From an uncultured Oscillospiraceae bacterium (GTDB lineage: Bacteria > Bacillota > Clostridia > Oscillospirales > Oscillospiraceae): DNA of 64,000 bases. The notes beneath the pieces are model-generated. The model ran no database searches, was not told the DNA's origin, and worked only from the letters and a program-made list of their open reading frames with translations. Position 1 is the first letter of the stretch, and each line of letters opens with the position of its first letter. The DNA lies in NCBI GenBank assembly GCA_947626905.1, contig CANQUE010000004.1, positions 17,351 to 81,350 on the forward strand. The letters are read 5' to 3'. Below are positions 17,770 to 27,151 of the stretch, piece by piece. The translations under genes were made by a program, and so were the position numbers.

Positions 17770-19860
17770 TCAGTGGAGGAGGGTCAGCTCCTGCTCCGTC
17801 TGCTGGGTGCTCTCTTTGAAATCAAAATAGTATTGCAGCACGTCCCTGGCCATATAGCCCAGGCTGGCGCCGCGGGCTCCCTTCTCCAGCGCCACCGCCA
17901 CGGCGATCTCCGGGTCCTCATAGGGGGCGTAGCAGATGAAGAAGGCGTCGTTGGTGCCGAAGCCGGTCTCGGTGGTACCGGTCTTGGCCGCCACGGTGTA
18001 GGGGAAACCGAAAAACTCCATACGGGCGGTACCGTTGGTGATGGCCCCCCGCATCCCGGAGTGGATCAGGTCCCAGGTGGCCTGGGAGCTCTTCACCTGG
18101 CTGACCACCTCCGGCTCCCGCTCATACACGCTCTCGGAATAGTCATAGCTGGAGGCGGACTTGAGGATGGAGCAGCTGTAGGTGGTGCCGGAATTGGCGA
18201 TGGCCGCCGCGTACCGGGCCAGCTGGATGGGCGTCACCAGGGTGAAGCCCTGGCCGATGGAGGCCTGGATGGTGTCGGCGGCATACCAGGCGGCGTTGCG
18301 CTGTCCGGCATAGCGCCAGGCCTTGTACTCCGGGGAGGCCACCTGGCCGGTCTCTTCGTACAGCTCGATGCCGGAGGGCTCGCCCAGGCCCAGAAGGGCG
18401 CCGTATTTGTCGATGTTCTTGATCTGGATGGTATCGCCCACGGTGTAGAAGAAGAAGTTGCAGCTGTAGGTCAGCGCCTTATCCACCGTGAGAGAGCCAT
18501 GGCTGCCGGTACAGCCGGGGGCATAACCCGCGTCCTGGTATTTTTTATACACGCCGGTGCAGACAATCTCCGTCTTCCCGTCGATGAAGCCCTCCGTCAG
18601 GGCCGCCAGGGCCATGCAGGGCTTGAAGGTGGAGCCGGGGGAGTAAAGGCCCTGGAGGGCCCGGTTCAGCATGGGCGTCCCCTCGTCCTCCTGCAGGGCG
18701 CTGTAGTCCCGCAGGAAGGTCTGCAGGTTATAGGTGGGGTAGCTGGCGATGCACAGCGGCTCGCCGGTGCGCACGTCTATGGCCACCAGGGCGCCGCCCT
18801 TGATCAGCTCCTTCATATCTTTCAGATTCCCCTCCGCCTGCAGCTGGGCGTTGTTCCGCTCCGTTTCCGCGTTGGTGGTGGTGATATAGCTGGCCAAGGC
18901 GGTCTCGGCGGCGCTCTGCAGCTCGATGTCCAGCGTCAGATAGATGTTGTTTCCGGGCTGGGGGATCTCGGTATAGACGGTGCTGGTGATGACGCCCTCG
19001 CTGGTGCTGGTGAGCTTGGCCTTGCCGTCCACCCCGTGGAGCAGGGACTCAAAGGCCGCCTCCACGCCGGACTTGCCCACCGTGGCGTCCATAGGATAGC
19101 CCTTTTCCTTGTAGGTATCATATTCCTCCGCCGTCATAAGGCCGGTATAGCCCAGCACATGGGGGGCATAGGCGGTGTTGTATTCCCGGATATAACCCAC
19201 CTGCACGTCCACGCCGGGCAGGTCCGCCTCCATGAGGGAGGTGATGGTGTTGATGTTCACATCCTGGGCGAAGATATAGTCGGCGGTGGCGATGTCGTAG
19301 CGGACGTTGACCGCATAGCGGATGGAGGAGATGATGCGCATCTCGTCGGCGGTGTAGTTGCCGTCGATGCCGTAGCGGGTGCGCATGTTGGCCATCACCT
19401 CCACGGCGGTGGCGTCCTCGTCCAGCTTGTTCGCCTTCAGCCACGCCTCCAGCAGCAGCCGCTGGGTGGCGGACATATCGGTGAACTGCCAGGGGGTGGA
19501 GGCGCTGATGGGCAGCTCGTCGTTATAGTGGTCGCCGTTGGCCTCGATGATCTGGCACATCTCCAGGATGTCGGCGTTGATCTCGTCGTTGTCCAGGCCG
19601 GAATAGAACAGCTCGTCCACGTCGATGAGCAGATTGTTGCAGTTCCGGTTGGACACCAGCAGCCGGCCGTAGCGGTCCATGATGTTCCCCCGGGCGGCGA
19701 TGACGGTCTTCTCGGTGACGATGGAGTGGGTGGACTCCTCATAGGCCTGGTTGCCGCCCACGATCTGCAGCTGGTACAGCGTGACGAAAAACGTCGCCAA
19801 CACCGCCGCCACCACCAGCCCCAAAAAGGCCAGCCGTCCCGGACTGATCAGCTTTCTCAT
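17770..19860 (-). CDS. mrdA: Penicillin-binding protein 2 (elongasome transpeptidase)
   Basis: YSPGSTFKPCMALAAL (SxxK), YSCN, AAKTGTTE (KTG), dimerisation domain; adjacent to mreD/mreC. Confidence 0.92.
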   Translation of the reverse strand: MRKLISPGRLAFLGLVVAAVLATFFVTLYQLQIVGGNQAYEESTHSIVTEKTVIAARGNIMDRYGRLLVSNRNCNNLLIDVDELFYSGLDNDEINADILEMCQIIEANGDHYNDELPISASTPWQFTDMSATQRLLLEAWLKANKLDEDATAVEVMANMRTRYGIDGNYTADEMRIISSIRYAVNVRYDIATADYIFAQDVNINTITSLMEADLPGVDVQVGYIREYNTAYAPHVLGYTGLMTAEEYDTYKEKGYPMDATVGKSGVEAAFESLLHGVDGKAKLTSTSEGVITSTVYTEIPQPGNNIYLTLDIELQSAAETALASYITTTNAETERNNAQLQAEGNLKDMKELIKGGALVAIDVRTGEPLCIASYPTYNLQTFLRDYSALQEDEGTPMLNRALQGLYSPGSTFKPCMALAALTEGFIDGKTEIVCTGVYKKYQDAGYAPGCTGSHGSLTVDKALTYSCNFFFYTVGDTIQIKNIDKYGALLGLGEPSGIELYEETGQVASPEYKAWRYAGQRNAAWYAADTIQASIGQGFTLVTPIQLARYAAAIANSGTTYSCSILKSASSYDYSESVYEREPEVVSQVKSSQATWDLIHSGMRGAITNGTARMEFFGFPYTVAAKTGTTETGFGTNDAFFICYAPYEDPEIAVAVALEKGARGASLGYMARDVLQYYFDFKESTQQTEQELTLLH

Positions 19861-19878
19861 CTGGTTCCTTTCCGCGCC

Positions 19879-20433
19879 TCACCGGCCCATCGGCCGGGAA
19901 GCGATCAGTTTGCAGGGGATGTAAATGGGCATGGCCCAGACCAGGCTGTATGCCGTCTGGATCAGCCCCGTGCGCCACACGGGCCAATTCGCGCCCGCCC
20001 CCAGAAGGGCCGTCCGAAACAGTTTCACGTCCCCGTCCAGGAAAAACAGGAACCGGAACATCTGGCAGAAGGCCACCACGGCGAGCGCCGCCAGGGTCAG
20101 CGTCATATAGGACACGAAACCCTTGTGGAGCATATATTTTCCCAGCACGCCGGAGAAAAAACCGGCGGCGGGGAGCAGTACGGTGAACAGCGCCACCTGG
20201 TCGGTATAGGCGATGTCGGAGAAGATCCCCGCCGTCAGCCCGACGAAGCCGCCCCAAAGGCCGCCCTCGAACAGGCCCACCGCCACCACCGCCGACGGCA
20301 CCAGCATGGCCCGCACGCCCCACAGCGTAAAGCGCACCGCCACCAGGTTCTGCAGGGAGAACAGCACCACCAGCAGCAGCCCGTAGGCGATGGCCCGGCG
20401 CAGCTTGGACAGGTCTATCAAGTCAAGCAGCAT
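19879..20433 (-). CDS. mreD: Rod shape-determining protein MreD
   Basis: Small hydrophobic protein with MreD-like FEGGLWGGFVGLTAGIFSDI; position between mreC and PBP2. Confidence 0.85.
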   Translation of the reverse strand: MLLDLIDLSKLRRAIAYGLLLVVLFSLQNLVAVRFTLWGVRAMLVPSAVVAVGLFEGGLWGGFVGLTAGIFSDIAYTDQVALFTVLLPAAGFFSGVLGKYMLHKGFVSYMTLTLAALAVVAFCQMFRFLFFLDGDVKLFRTALLGAGANWPVWRTGLIQTAYSLVWAMPIYIPCKLIASRPMGR

Positions 20434-20438
20434 AATGC

Positions 20439-21332
20439 TTACTCCTGAACGGTGAAGTCGGTGATGATGAACACCTGTGTCAGACTGCCCAGGTCACAGG
20501 CCGGCTCTACCACGCCGTAGATGGTCTGGCCGTTGCCCTCGCTGAGCACGGCGCTGATATAGCCGATGATCAGTCCCTGGGGAATGGAGCCTCTGCCGGA
20601 GGTGAGCACCGCCTCGCCCTCCACCAGCTGGGCGTTCTCGGACAGATAGGTCAGGCGCAGCTCGTTGTTCTGCATCAGGGAGAACTCGCCCACGCACATC
20701 CCCACCGCGCCGGCTTCGCCCACCAGCGCGCCCACGTCGATGCCGGAGTCGACCACGGTACGCACCGTGCACCAGGTGTCCCCCAGCTCGATGACCTGGC
20801 CCACCAGCGCGCCGTACTCGGTGATGACGCAGTCGCCCACCTCGATGGGGTTGGTGGCGTTGGACGAGCCCTTGGAGATGCGGAAGGTGCTCTCCCAGTT
20901 GGAGCTGGACCACTCCGTGATCTTGGCGGACTCCATCACATAGTCGGTATGCTTTTCCGCGAAGCCCAGCAGCTCCCGCAGCCGGATGTTCTCCTCCTGG
21001 AACTCGGAGGCGCTGATGGCCGCCTGCTGGGCCTGGGCCAGCTGGGCCCGGAGGGCGTTGTTGTCCGCCACCAGCTGGTCATATTCGTAGATATAGCCAT
21101 AGATGCCCTCGATCCACTCGATGGCGGAGGAGGCCGCCTGGCCCACCGCGCCGGACAGAGAACCGGTCACGTTGGCCAGCAGTCCCGCCCGGCCGCCCAG
21201 CAGCACGGTGGCCAGCACCGCTATCAGCACCACGGCCACCACCACTGCGCCTACCCGCAGGCCATATTTTCTGATGTATTCTTTCAAACCAACTTGACTC
21301 CCGCTTCTGAAAGCATTTCCCCCAAAAGACAC
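20439..21332 (-). CDS. mreC: Rod shape-determining protein MreC
   Basis: N-terminal TM, coiled coil, ENIRLRELLGF, GDCVITEYGALVGQVIELGDTWCTVRTVVD. Confidence 0.92.
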   Translation of the reverse strand: MSFGGNAFRSGSQVGLKEYIRKYGLRVGAVVVAVVLIAVLATVLLGGRAGLLANVTGSLSGAVGQAASSAIEWIEGIYGYIYEYDQLVADNNALRAQLAQAQQAAISASEFQEENIRLRELLGFAEKHTDYVMESAKITEWSSSNWESTFRISKGSSNATNPIEVGDCVITEYGALVGQVIELGDTWCTVRTVVDSGIDVGALVGEAGAVGMCVGEFSLMQNNELRLTYLSENAQLVEGEAVLTSGRGSIPQGLIIGYISAVLSEGNGQTIYGVVEPACDLGSLTQVFIITDFTVQE

Positions 21333-21871
21333 AGGGGCAGACCCACCACGTTGTAGTAGTCCCCCTCGATCCGCTCCACAAAAAGCCCCGCCCGGCCCTG
21401 GTAGCCATAGGCCCCGGCCTTGTCCATAGGCTCGCCGGTGGCCACATAGCTGTCGATCTCGGCGTCGGTCAGCTCCCGGAAGAACACCTTCGTCACGGCC
21501 ATGCGGGTGTCGTTGTAAGACTGGACGGCGGGATACACGCCGTACCGCACCAGGCTCACGCCGGTGTAGACCTGGTGCTCCCGGCCGGAGAGCAGCCGCA
21601 GCATCCGCCGGGCGTCCGCCACGTCATGGGGCTTGCCCAGGATCATCCCGTTTACGCCCACCACCGTGTCCGCGCCGATCACCAGCGCCTCGGGATGGGC
21701 TTCGGCCACCTGCCTGGCCTTTTGCTGGGACAGATACCAGGCCGTCCGGCCCGCCTCCGCCTCGTCGGGCGGCACCTCCGGCCCCGGGGCGGGGATGATC
21801 CGGAACGGCAGCCCCAGCGTTTCCATCAGCTGCCGCCTTCTGGGGGAGGTGGAGGCAAGGATCAGCTCCAT
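21284..21871 (-). CDS. maf: Maf-like nucleotide pyrophosphatase
   Basis: MELILASTSPRRRQLMETLGLPFRIIP; VIGADTVV; start reassigned from the ORF-track 22000 to this conserved N-terminus. Confidence 0.93.
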   Translation of the reverse strand: MELILASTSPRRRQLMETLGLPFRIIPAPGPEVPPDEAEAGRTAWYLSQQKARQVAEAHPEALVIGADTVVGVNGMILGKPHDVADARRMLRLLSGREHQVYTGVSLVRYGVYPAVQSYNDTRMAVTKVFFRELTDAEIDSYVATGEPMDKAGAYGYQGRAGLFVERIEGDYYNVVGLPLCLLGEMLSEAGVKLV

Positions 21872-23958
21872 AGCGCTCCTTTCTGATAGGCCCCCCGGCT
21901 GGCGTTGATCGGCACATAGTCGTTTTGCTCCCGGTACCGCTGGGTCACCTGCACGCACTCCCGGGGGCTCTCGGTGGTGAACAGCAGCCGCAGGCCCCAC
22001 AGCCCCGCCCCGGCATATATCTCCGGGTGGTCGGCCAGGAAGATCTTCCGGCTGTCATAGACCGTGTTCCGGCAGCCAAACTCCTTCGCCACCGGGTATA
22101 CGCCTCCAAAGGCGTCCCCCATGGAGGCAGGGGTGGAGCAGGCGCACCGCCCGGCGCTGTTGCGGATCAGGCAGTGATCCGTCACCATCACCGGCACCCG
22201 GCCGTAGACCACCATCTCGGTGGGGGCGGACTTGGCCATCCCGGCGATCTGCCGGGCGGTCATCTCACAGGAGGCGGTGACGGAGATCAGCCCCGCCCGG
22301 CCCAGCCGGTCCAGGGCCAGGGAGTTGGCCACGTTCAGGGCCAGATCCCCCCGCACGGCCATGCCCGCCCGCCGGGCCGCCGGCAGCAGCCCCAGGCTCC
22401 CGGCCAGCACCTGGCGCACGCCCATGGCTTGGAGCGCGGCCAAAAGCTCCGCCAGCACCGGCATCTCCGCCTCGGAAACCACCGGCGGCAGCACCGCCGC
22501 GATCTTTGTCCCCCGGGAGCGGAAATGCTCCACCCCCGGCGCTCCGGCCGCCAGCACCTCCGCCGGCACATAGAGCAGCTCCGCCCCCATGCCGGCCAGC
22601 TCCGGCGTCAGCTGGGACTCGGAGGACACCTGCAATATCAGCTTGGGCGGCCCCGGCGGGAGCTGGTTCTCCGGCCGGAGAGGGCGCTCCTCCACCCGGA
22701 CGGTCACCGGTTCCCGGCTCTTGTCGCTGATCTGGGCCAGCAGATCCCGCCGGGCGTCTTCCACCGCCTCGTCGGGATAGTCCAGGTTCGGGGCCACGGC
22801 GCATTTGACATAGGTGCAGTGAAAGGGCGTCCCGCCCGTGCGCTGCAGGATCTCCCGGACGCGGCTGTCGGATATGCCCTGGCGGCCCAGGTCGATGGGC
22901 TCAAAGCCCCTGTGCACCGCCCGGCTGCCCTGTTCGTCCTCCGCGGCGAACAGGGCGGGCTTGCCCGGCTCCAGCACCGCGTAAAACTTCACCGGCACCC
23001 GGCGCAACTCGCCGCTCATGTAACCGCGGCGCACCTCCGTATAGAACCGGGACGGGACCTTGTCCCGCTCCGGCGCGGGGGCGAACATATCCGGCCCCGC
23101 CTGGCCGGTGAAATAGCCGTCGGACAGGCCCGTGGCGCCGAAGGCGCCGGCCAGATAATCCCGCTCCTCCGGCGAGGGGGGCAGCTTTTCCCGGATCGCC
23201 CGGGCATACAGCCGGGTGGCATAGGCCACATATTCGGGGCGGCGGTCCCGCCCCTCGATGGCGGCGAAGGCCACCCCGGCGGCCTCCAGCTCCTCCAGCC
23301 GGTCGATCAGGCACACGTCCGCCATGGACAGGGGATGCTCGTCCATCCGTCCGCCCAGGGAGAACCGGCCCCGGCAGGGCTGGGCGCAGCGCAGGCACCC
23401 GTCCCCCCGGTGTTCATGGGCCATGGCCCCTATGTAGCAGCGGCCGCTGTGGGCCACGCACACCGGCCCGTGGACGCACACCCCCACCGGGATGGGCGAC
23501 GCCTTGGCGATGGCGGCCACCTGGTCCGCGCTCAGCTCCGGGGCCAGGATCACCCGGCTCAGACCCATGGCGGCCGCGGCCGCCACGCTGTCCAGGTTGC
23601 TCAGCCCCAGGCGCAGGCCGCCCCACAGGGGCATGTCCGGCAGAGTCTGGCGCAGCGCCGAAATCAGGCCCGTGTCCCGGACCACCAGCGCCCCCGCGCC
23701 CTCCCGGGCGGCAAACAGCGCCAGATCCAGGGCCTGGGGCAGGGTCTCGTCCGTATACAGCGCCTCCACGGCCACCGCCGCCAGGCAACCCCGCACCCGG
23801 CAGTAGCGGATGCTCTGGGCCAGCCCCTCCCGTTCCAGGGGCTGGTCGCCCTTGCCCAGGGCGGTGAGCCCCCGGCCCATATATACCGTGTCCGCTCCGC
23901 TCTGCACGGCGGCGATCACCGCCTCCGTGCTCCCGGCAGGCGCAAGAATCTGCAGCAT
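21862..23958 (-). CDS. U32-family peptidase
   Basis: MLQILAPAGSTEAVIAAVQSGADTVYMG; CVHGPVCVAHSGRCYIGAMAHEHRGDGCLRCAQPCRG. Confidence 0.93.
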   Translation of the reverse strand: MLQILAPAGSTEAVIAAVQSGADTVYMGRGLTALGKGDQPLEREGLAQSIRYCRVRGCLAAVAVEALYTDETLPQALDLALFAAREGAGALVVRDTGLISALRQTLPDMPLWGGLRLGLSNLDSVAAAAAMGLSRVILAPELSADQVAAIAKASPIPVGVCVHGPVCVAHSGRCYIGAMAHEHRGDGCLRCAQPCRGRFSLGGRMDEHPLSMADVCLIDRLEELEAAGVAFAAIEGRDRRPEYVAYATRLYARAIREKLPPSPEERDYLAGAFGATGLSDGYFTGQAGPDMFAPAPERDKVPSRFYTEVRRGYMSGELRRVPVKFYAVLEPGKPALFAAEDEQGSRAVHRGFEPIDLGRQGISDSRVREILQRTGGTPFHCTYVKCAVAPNLDYPDEAVEDARRDLLAQISDKSREPVTVRVEERPLRPENQLPPGPPKLILQVSSESQLTPELAGMGAELLYVPAEVLAAGAPGVEHFRSRGTKIAAVLPPVVSEAEMPVLAELLAALQAMGVRQVLAGSLGLLPAARRAGMAVRGDLALNVANSLALDRLGRAGLISVTASCEMTARQIAGMAKSAPTEMVVYGRVPVMVTDHCLIRNSAGRCACSTPASMGDAFGGVYPVAKEFGCRNTVYDSRKIFLADHPEIYAGAGLWGLRLLFTTESPRECVQVTQRYREQNDYVPINASRGAYQKGALWS

Positions 23959-24103
23959 AAATCCCTCGTGTTCATCCGGCCGCAGGCGGCCGGGCAGGTG
24001 CCAGTCCAAAGACCATAAAAGACCATATAATCTTTTACATTATAAACGTAAACCTCTGACAAAACAAGAGAAAATCCCGATTTCAGGAAGCCTTTACAAA
24101 AAC

Positions 24104-24952
24104 TTAAAATTTGACCCGCCGGAGCTCGTCCAGCGCCGACGCCGGCACGCGCACCTCTCCGTCTATGCCCCGGCCCAGCCGGATGCGGGGCTTGCGCTCG
24201 CCGTGGAAATCGCTGCCGCCGGACACGGCCAGGCCGAACCGGGCCGCCAGACCGGTCAGAAGCTCCCGCCGCTCCGGGCCATAGCCGGAATAGACGCACT
24301 CCATGGCCCGGCATCCCGCCTCGGTACAGGCGCGGATGAAGGCCTCCAGCGCCCCGCCCTCGTAGCCGTACTGCAGCGGATGGGCGATGGCGGCCAGGCC
24401 CCCGGCGCTTCGGATGGCCTCGACCGCCTGCTCCAGAGGCATGCGCCGCCGGGGCTGGTAATAGACGCCGCCCTTGTTCAGCCACCGGGTCAGCGCCTCC
24501 TCCACCGAGGACGCGCAGCCCGCCTTCACCAGCAGGGAGGCGATGTGGGGCCGGCCCAGGACCGCCCCGGGAAAGGAGGCCCTCAGCCGGTCCATGGAAA
24601 GGGGAAAGCCGTCCGCCGCCATGGCGTCCACGATGGCCGTGTTGCGGCGCTCCCGCTCCCGCCGGAACCAGTCCAGCGCCTCGGCCAGGGCGGGGGCGGC
24701 CGGGTCGATGAAATAGCCCAGGATGTGTACGCCCTGGCCCAGATACCCGGCGGAGACCTCCACGCCGGGGACCACCTCCACCCCCAGCGCCTCTCCCGCC
24801 GCCAGCGCCTCGGCCAGGCCGGAGGCGGTGTCGTGGTCGGTCACGGCGATGGCGGCCAGGCCCGTTTCCCGGGCCAGCGCCACCGTCTGGCGGGGCGTCA
24901 GGGTCCCGTCCGACGCCGTGGTGTGTACATGCAGATCGATCAGGCGTTCCAT
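24104..24952 (-). CDS. PHP-domain phosphoesterase
   Basis: MERLIDLHVHTTASDGTLTPRQTV, AVTDHDTASGL, SGGSDFHGERKPRIRLG. Confidence 0.92.
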   Translation of the reverse strand: MERLIDLHVHTTASDGTLTPRQTVALARETGLAAIAVTDHDTASGLAEALAAGEALGVEVVPGVEVSAGYLGQGVHILGYFIDPAAPALAEALDWFRRERERRNTAIVDAMAADGFPLSMDRLRASFPGAVLGRPHIASLLVKAGCASSVEEALTRWLNKGGVYYQPRRRMPLEQAVEAIRSAGGLAAIAHPLQYGYEGGALEAFIRACTEAGCRAMECVYSGYGPERRELLTGLAARFGLAVSGGSDFHGERKPRIRLGRGIDGEVRVPASALDELRRVKF

Positions 24953-25083
24953 CGTCCGTCCTCCTGTCGTTGTCGTTCCGCGGTAAGGGGGCATGTTTTG
25001 CGGTCCCGGCTTCGCCGGGAGCAAAACGCCGTAAATCAAATATAATGGCCGCTTGCGGCCATTATAGCATAAACAAGCAAAAC

Positions 25084-25112
25084 TTGTAACTGGTCCCGGT
25101 TGATGTTATAAT
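25084..25112 (+). promoter_or_regulatory. Sigma-A-like promoter upstream of dnaD-like gene
   Basis: TTGTAA (25084-25089), 17 nt, TATAAT (25107-25112). Confidence 0.6.
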
Positions 25113-25145
25113 GTAGAAGATCATACCAAAGACAAGGGACGAGCC

Positions 25146-26087
25146 ATGGACGACGCCAAGCTGAAACTGAACAGCCCCCGCCTTTTGGCGGTGCCTCTGC
25201 GGGACGCGGACCGCCTTCTGGAAGCCGGCGACGGCGATTGCGCGCTGCTGTATCTGTACCTGGTCAAGGGGGGCGGGGTCCTGGATCTGGAGCAGGCCGC
25301 GGGAGAGCTGCGGCTGTCCGTCCGGGCGGTACAGGCCATCGCCCGGCGGTTGGAGCGGATGGGTCTGCTGGATATGGCGGACCGGGACGTCCAGCCCGCC
25401 CGGGAGCCGCCCGAATACCGGGCGGCGGACGTGGTGCGCCGCAGCCAGTCGGACCCGGCCTTCCGGGACCTGGTGAAGGAGGCCCAGACCGCGCTGGGGC
25501 GGCTTTTGAGCTCCACAGATCTGAAAAAGCTGTTCGGCATCTACGACGATCTGGCCCTGCCGCCGGAGGTGATCATGCTGCTGATCCACCACTGCCGGGA
25601 GGAGCACGAGCAGCGCTACGGCGCCGGGCGGAACCTGGGCTTCGCCGCCATCGAAAAGGAGGCGTACAGCTGGTTCGACCGGGAGATCGTCACCTATGAG
25701 CAGGCGGAGAGCTGGCTGGCGGAGCTGGACCGGCGCAAGAGCCTGACCGGGGAGATCCAGCAGGCCCTGGGCATCCGGGGCAGGGATCTGACGGCCACGG
25801 AGCGGCGGTACATCGACCAGTGGATCGAGCTGGGCTTCGGCCCGGAGCCCCTGGCTCTGGCGGCGGACCGGACCGTCACCAACACCGGGGCGCTGAAGTG
25901 GAAATATATGGACTCCATCGTCCGCTCCTGGCACAGCAAGGGCCTGCACACCGTGGCCGACATCGAGCAGAAGGACCGCAAGAACCCGGCCGCGCCCCTT
26001 CCGCCCCGGCAGGCCGCCGGGTCCGCTCCCGACGCCGGAGAGCTGGAACGGATGAAGAAGCTCCGGGAACGAATGAAGAACCGTTGA
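25146..26087 (+). CDS. DnaD-domain replication protein
   Basis: DDLALPPEVIMLLIHHCREEHEQRYG..., YIDQWIELGFGPEPLALAADRTV...WKYMDSIVRSWHSKGLHT (DnaB_2/DnaD domain). Confidence 0.88.
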   Translation: MDDAKLKLNSPRLLAVPLRDADRLLEAGDGDCALLYLYLVKGGGVLDLEQAAGELRLSVRAVQAIARRLERMGLLDMADRDVQPAREPPEYRAADVVRRSQSDPAFRDLVKEAQTALGRLLSSTDLKKLFGIYDDLALPPEVIMLLIHHCREEHEQRYGAGRNLGFAAIEKEAYSWFDREIVTYEQAESWLAELDRRKSLTGEIQQALGIRGRDLTATERRYIDQWIELGFGPEPLALAADRTVTNTGALKWKYMDSIVRSWHSKGLHTVADIEQKDRKNPAAPLPPRQAAGSAPDAGELERMKKLRERMKNR

Positions 26088-26097
26088 GGACACAGCC

Positions 26098-27087
26098 ATG
26101 GACGGAAAGCTGCTGGCCCAGGCCAGAGAGGAAAAAGAGAATATCCGCCGGGCGGCCGTACAGACGGACCGGCTCCGCCACGAAACGGCCTATGCCCGGG
26201 TGCCGGAGCTGCGGCGGCTGGACGAGCGCATCGCCGCGCTGGTGCCGCTGGCGGCGGTGGCGGCCCTTGGCGACGGTCCGGACCTGGACCGGCTCCGGGC
26301 GGAGAGCCTGGACCTGCAGGCCCGCCGGGCGGAGCTGCTGGTGGAGAACGGCTGGCCCATCAACTGGCTGGACGGGGCCTGGAGCTGCCCCAAATGCCGG
26401 GACACCGGCTATGTGGAGGGGCGGATGTGCTCCTGCCTGAAAAAGCTGTACGACAAAGCGCAGACCCGGGAGCTGTCGGAGCTGCTGCTGCTGGGCAGCG
26501 AGAGCTTCGGCACCTTCGATCTGGGCCTTTACGACGACCGGCCCGACCCCGCCTCCGGGGTCTCTCCCCGGGCGCAGATGGAAACGGTGTTCGGCATCTG
26601 TTACGATTACGCCCTGGACTTCGGCCGCCGGCGGGAGAATTACCTGTTCCGGGGCGGCACGGGTCTGGGCAAGACCTTTTTGTCCGCCTGCATCGCCCGG
26701 GAAGTGGCGCAGCAGGGCTTTTCCGTGGTCTATGCGTCCGCGGTGTCGGCCCTGACCGCCTTCGAGCGGCAGAAATTCTCCCACGACGGGGAGGAGGCCG
26801 CCCAGGCCGACGGAAAGGTCCGGCGGCTGATGGGATGCGACCTGCTCATTTTGGACGACCTGGGCACGGAGATGGTCTCAGAATTTACCCGCAGCGCCCT
26901 GTATACGCTGATCAACACCCGGCTGGTGGACCGGAAGAAGACCGTCATCAGCACCAACCTGTCCGCCGCCGAGATGGCCGCCCGCTATACCCCCCAGATC
27001 GTATCCCGCCTGGAGGGGGAATATCAGATCCTCTCTTTTGCCGGACGGGACATCCGGCTGCTGAAAAAGGAGCGGGGCCTGGACTGA
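26098..27087 (+). CDS. DnaC/DnaI-like helicase-loader ATPase
   Basis: CPKCRDTGYVEGRMCSCLK, NYLFRGGTGLGKTFLSACIAREV, CDLLILDDLGTEMVSEF. Confidence 0.93.
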   Translation: MDGKLLAQAREEKENIRRAAVQTDRLRHETAYARVPELRRLDERIAALVPLAAVAALGDGPDLDRLRAESLDLQARRAELLVENGWPINWLDGAWSCPKCRDTGYVEGRMCSCLKKLYDKAQTRELSELLLLGSESFGTFDLGLYDDRPDPASGVSPRAQMETVFGICYDYALDFGRRRENYLFRGGTGLGKTFLSACIAREVAQQGFSVVYASAVSALTAFERQKFSHDGEEAAQADGKVRRLMGCDLLILDDLGTEMVSEFTRSALYTLINTRLVDRKKTVISTNLSAAEMAARYTPQIVSRLEGEYQILSFAGRDIRLLKKERGLD

Positions 27088-27102
27088 CGGCCGCCCCGAA
27101 AA

Positions 27103-27151
27103 CACCGTGGACCCCCGGCGCGCTGCCGGAAGTCCACGGTGATCCTTTTTT
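27103..27151. terminator. Terminator between convergent genes
   Basis: CACCGTGGAC / GTCCACGGTG arms followed by ATCCTTTTTT. Confidence 0.8.

Noticed and set aside
17650-20448. 932-aa plus-strand ORF over mrdA/mreD
   Set aside because: Antisense to clear PBP2 and MreD genes; His/Gly/Leu-rich translation typical of a shadow frame.
24009-24028. Tandem AAAGACCATA AAAGACCATA upstream of the U32 peptidase gene
   Set aside because: Only two short copies in an AT-rich promoter region; could be chance.
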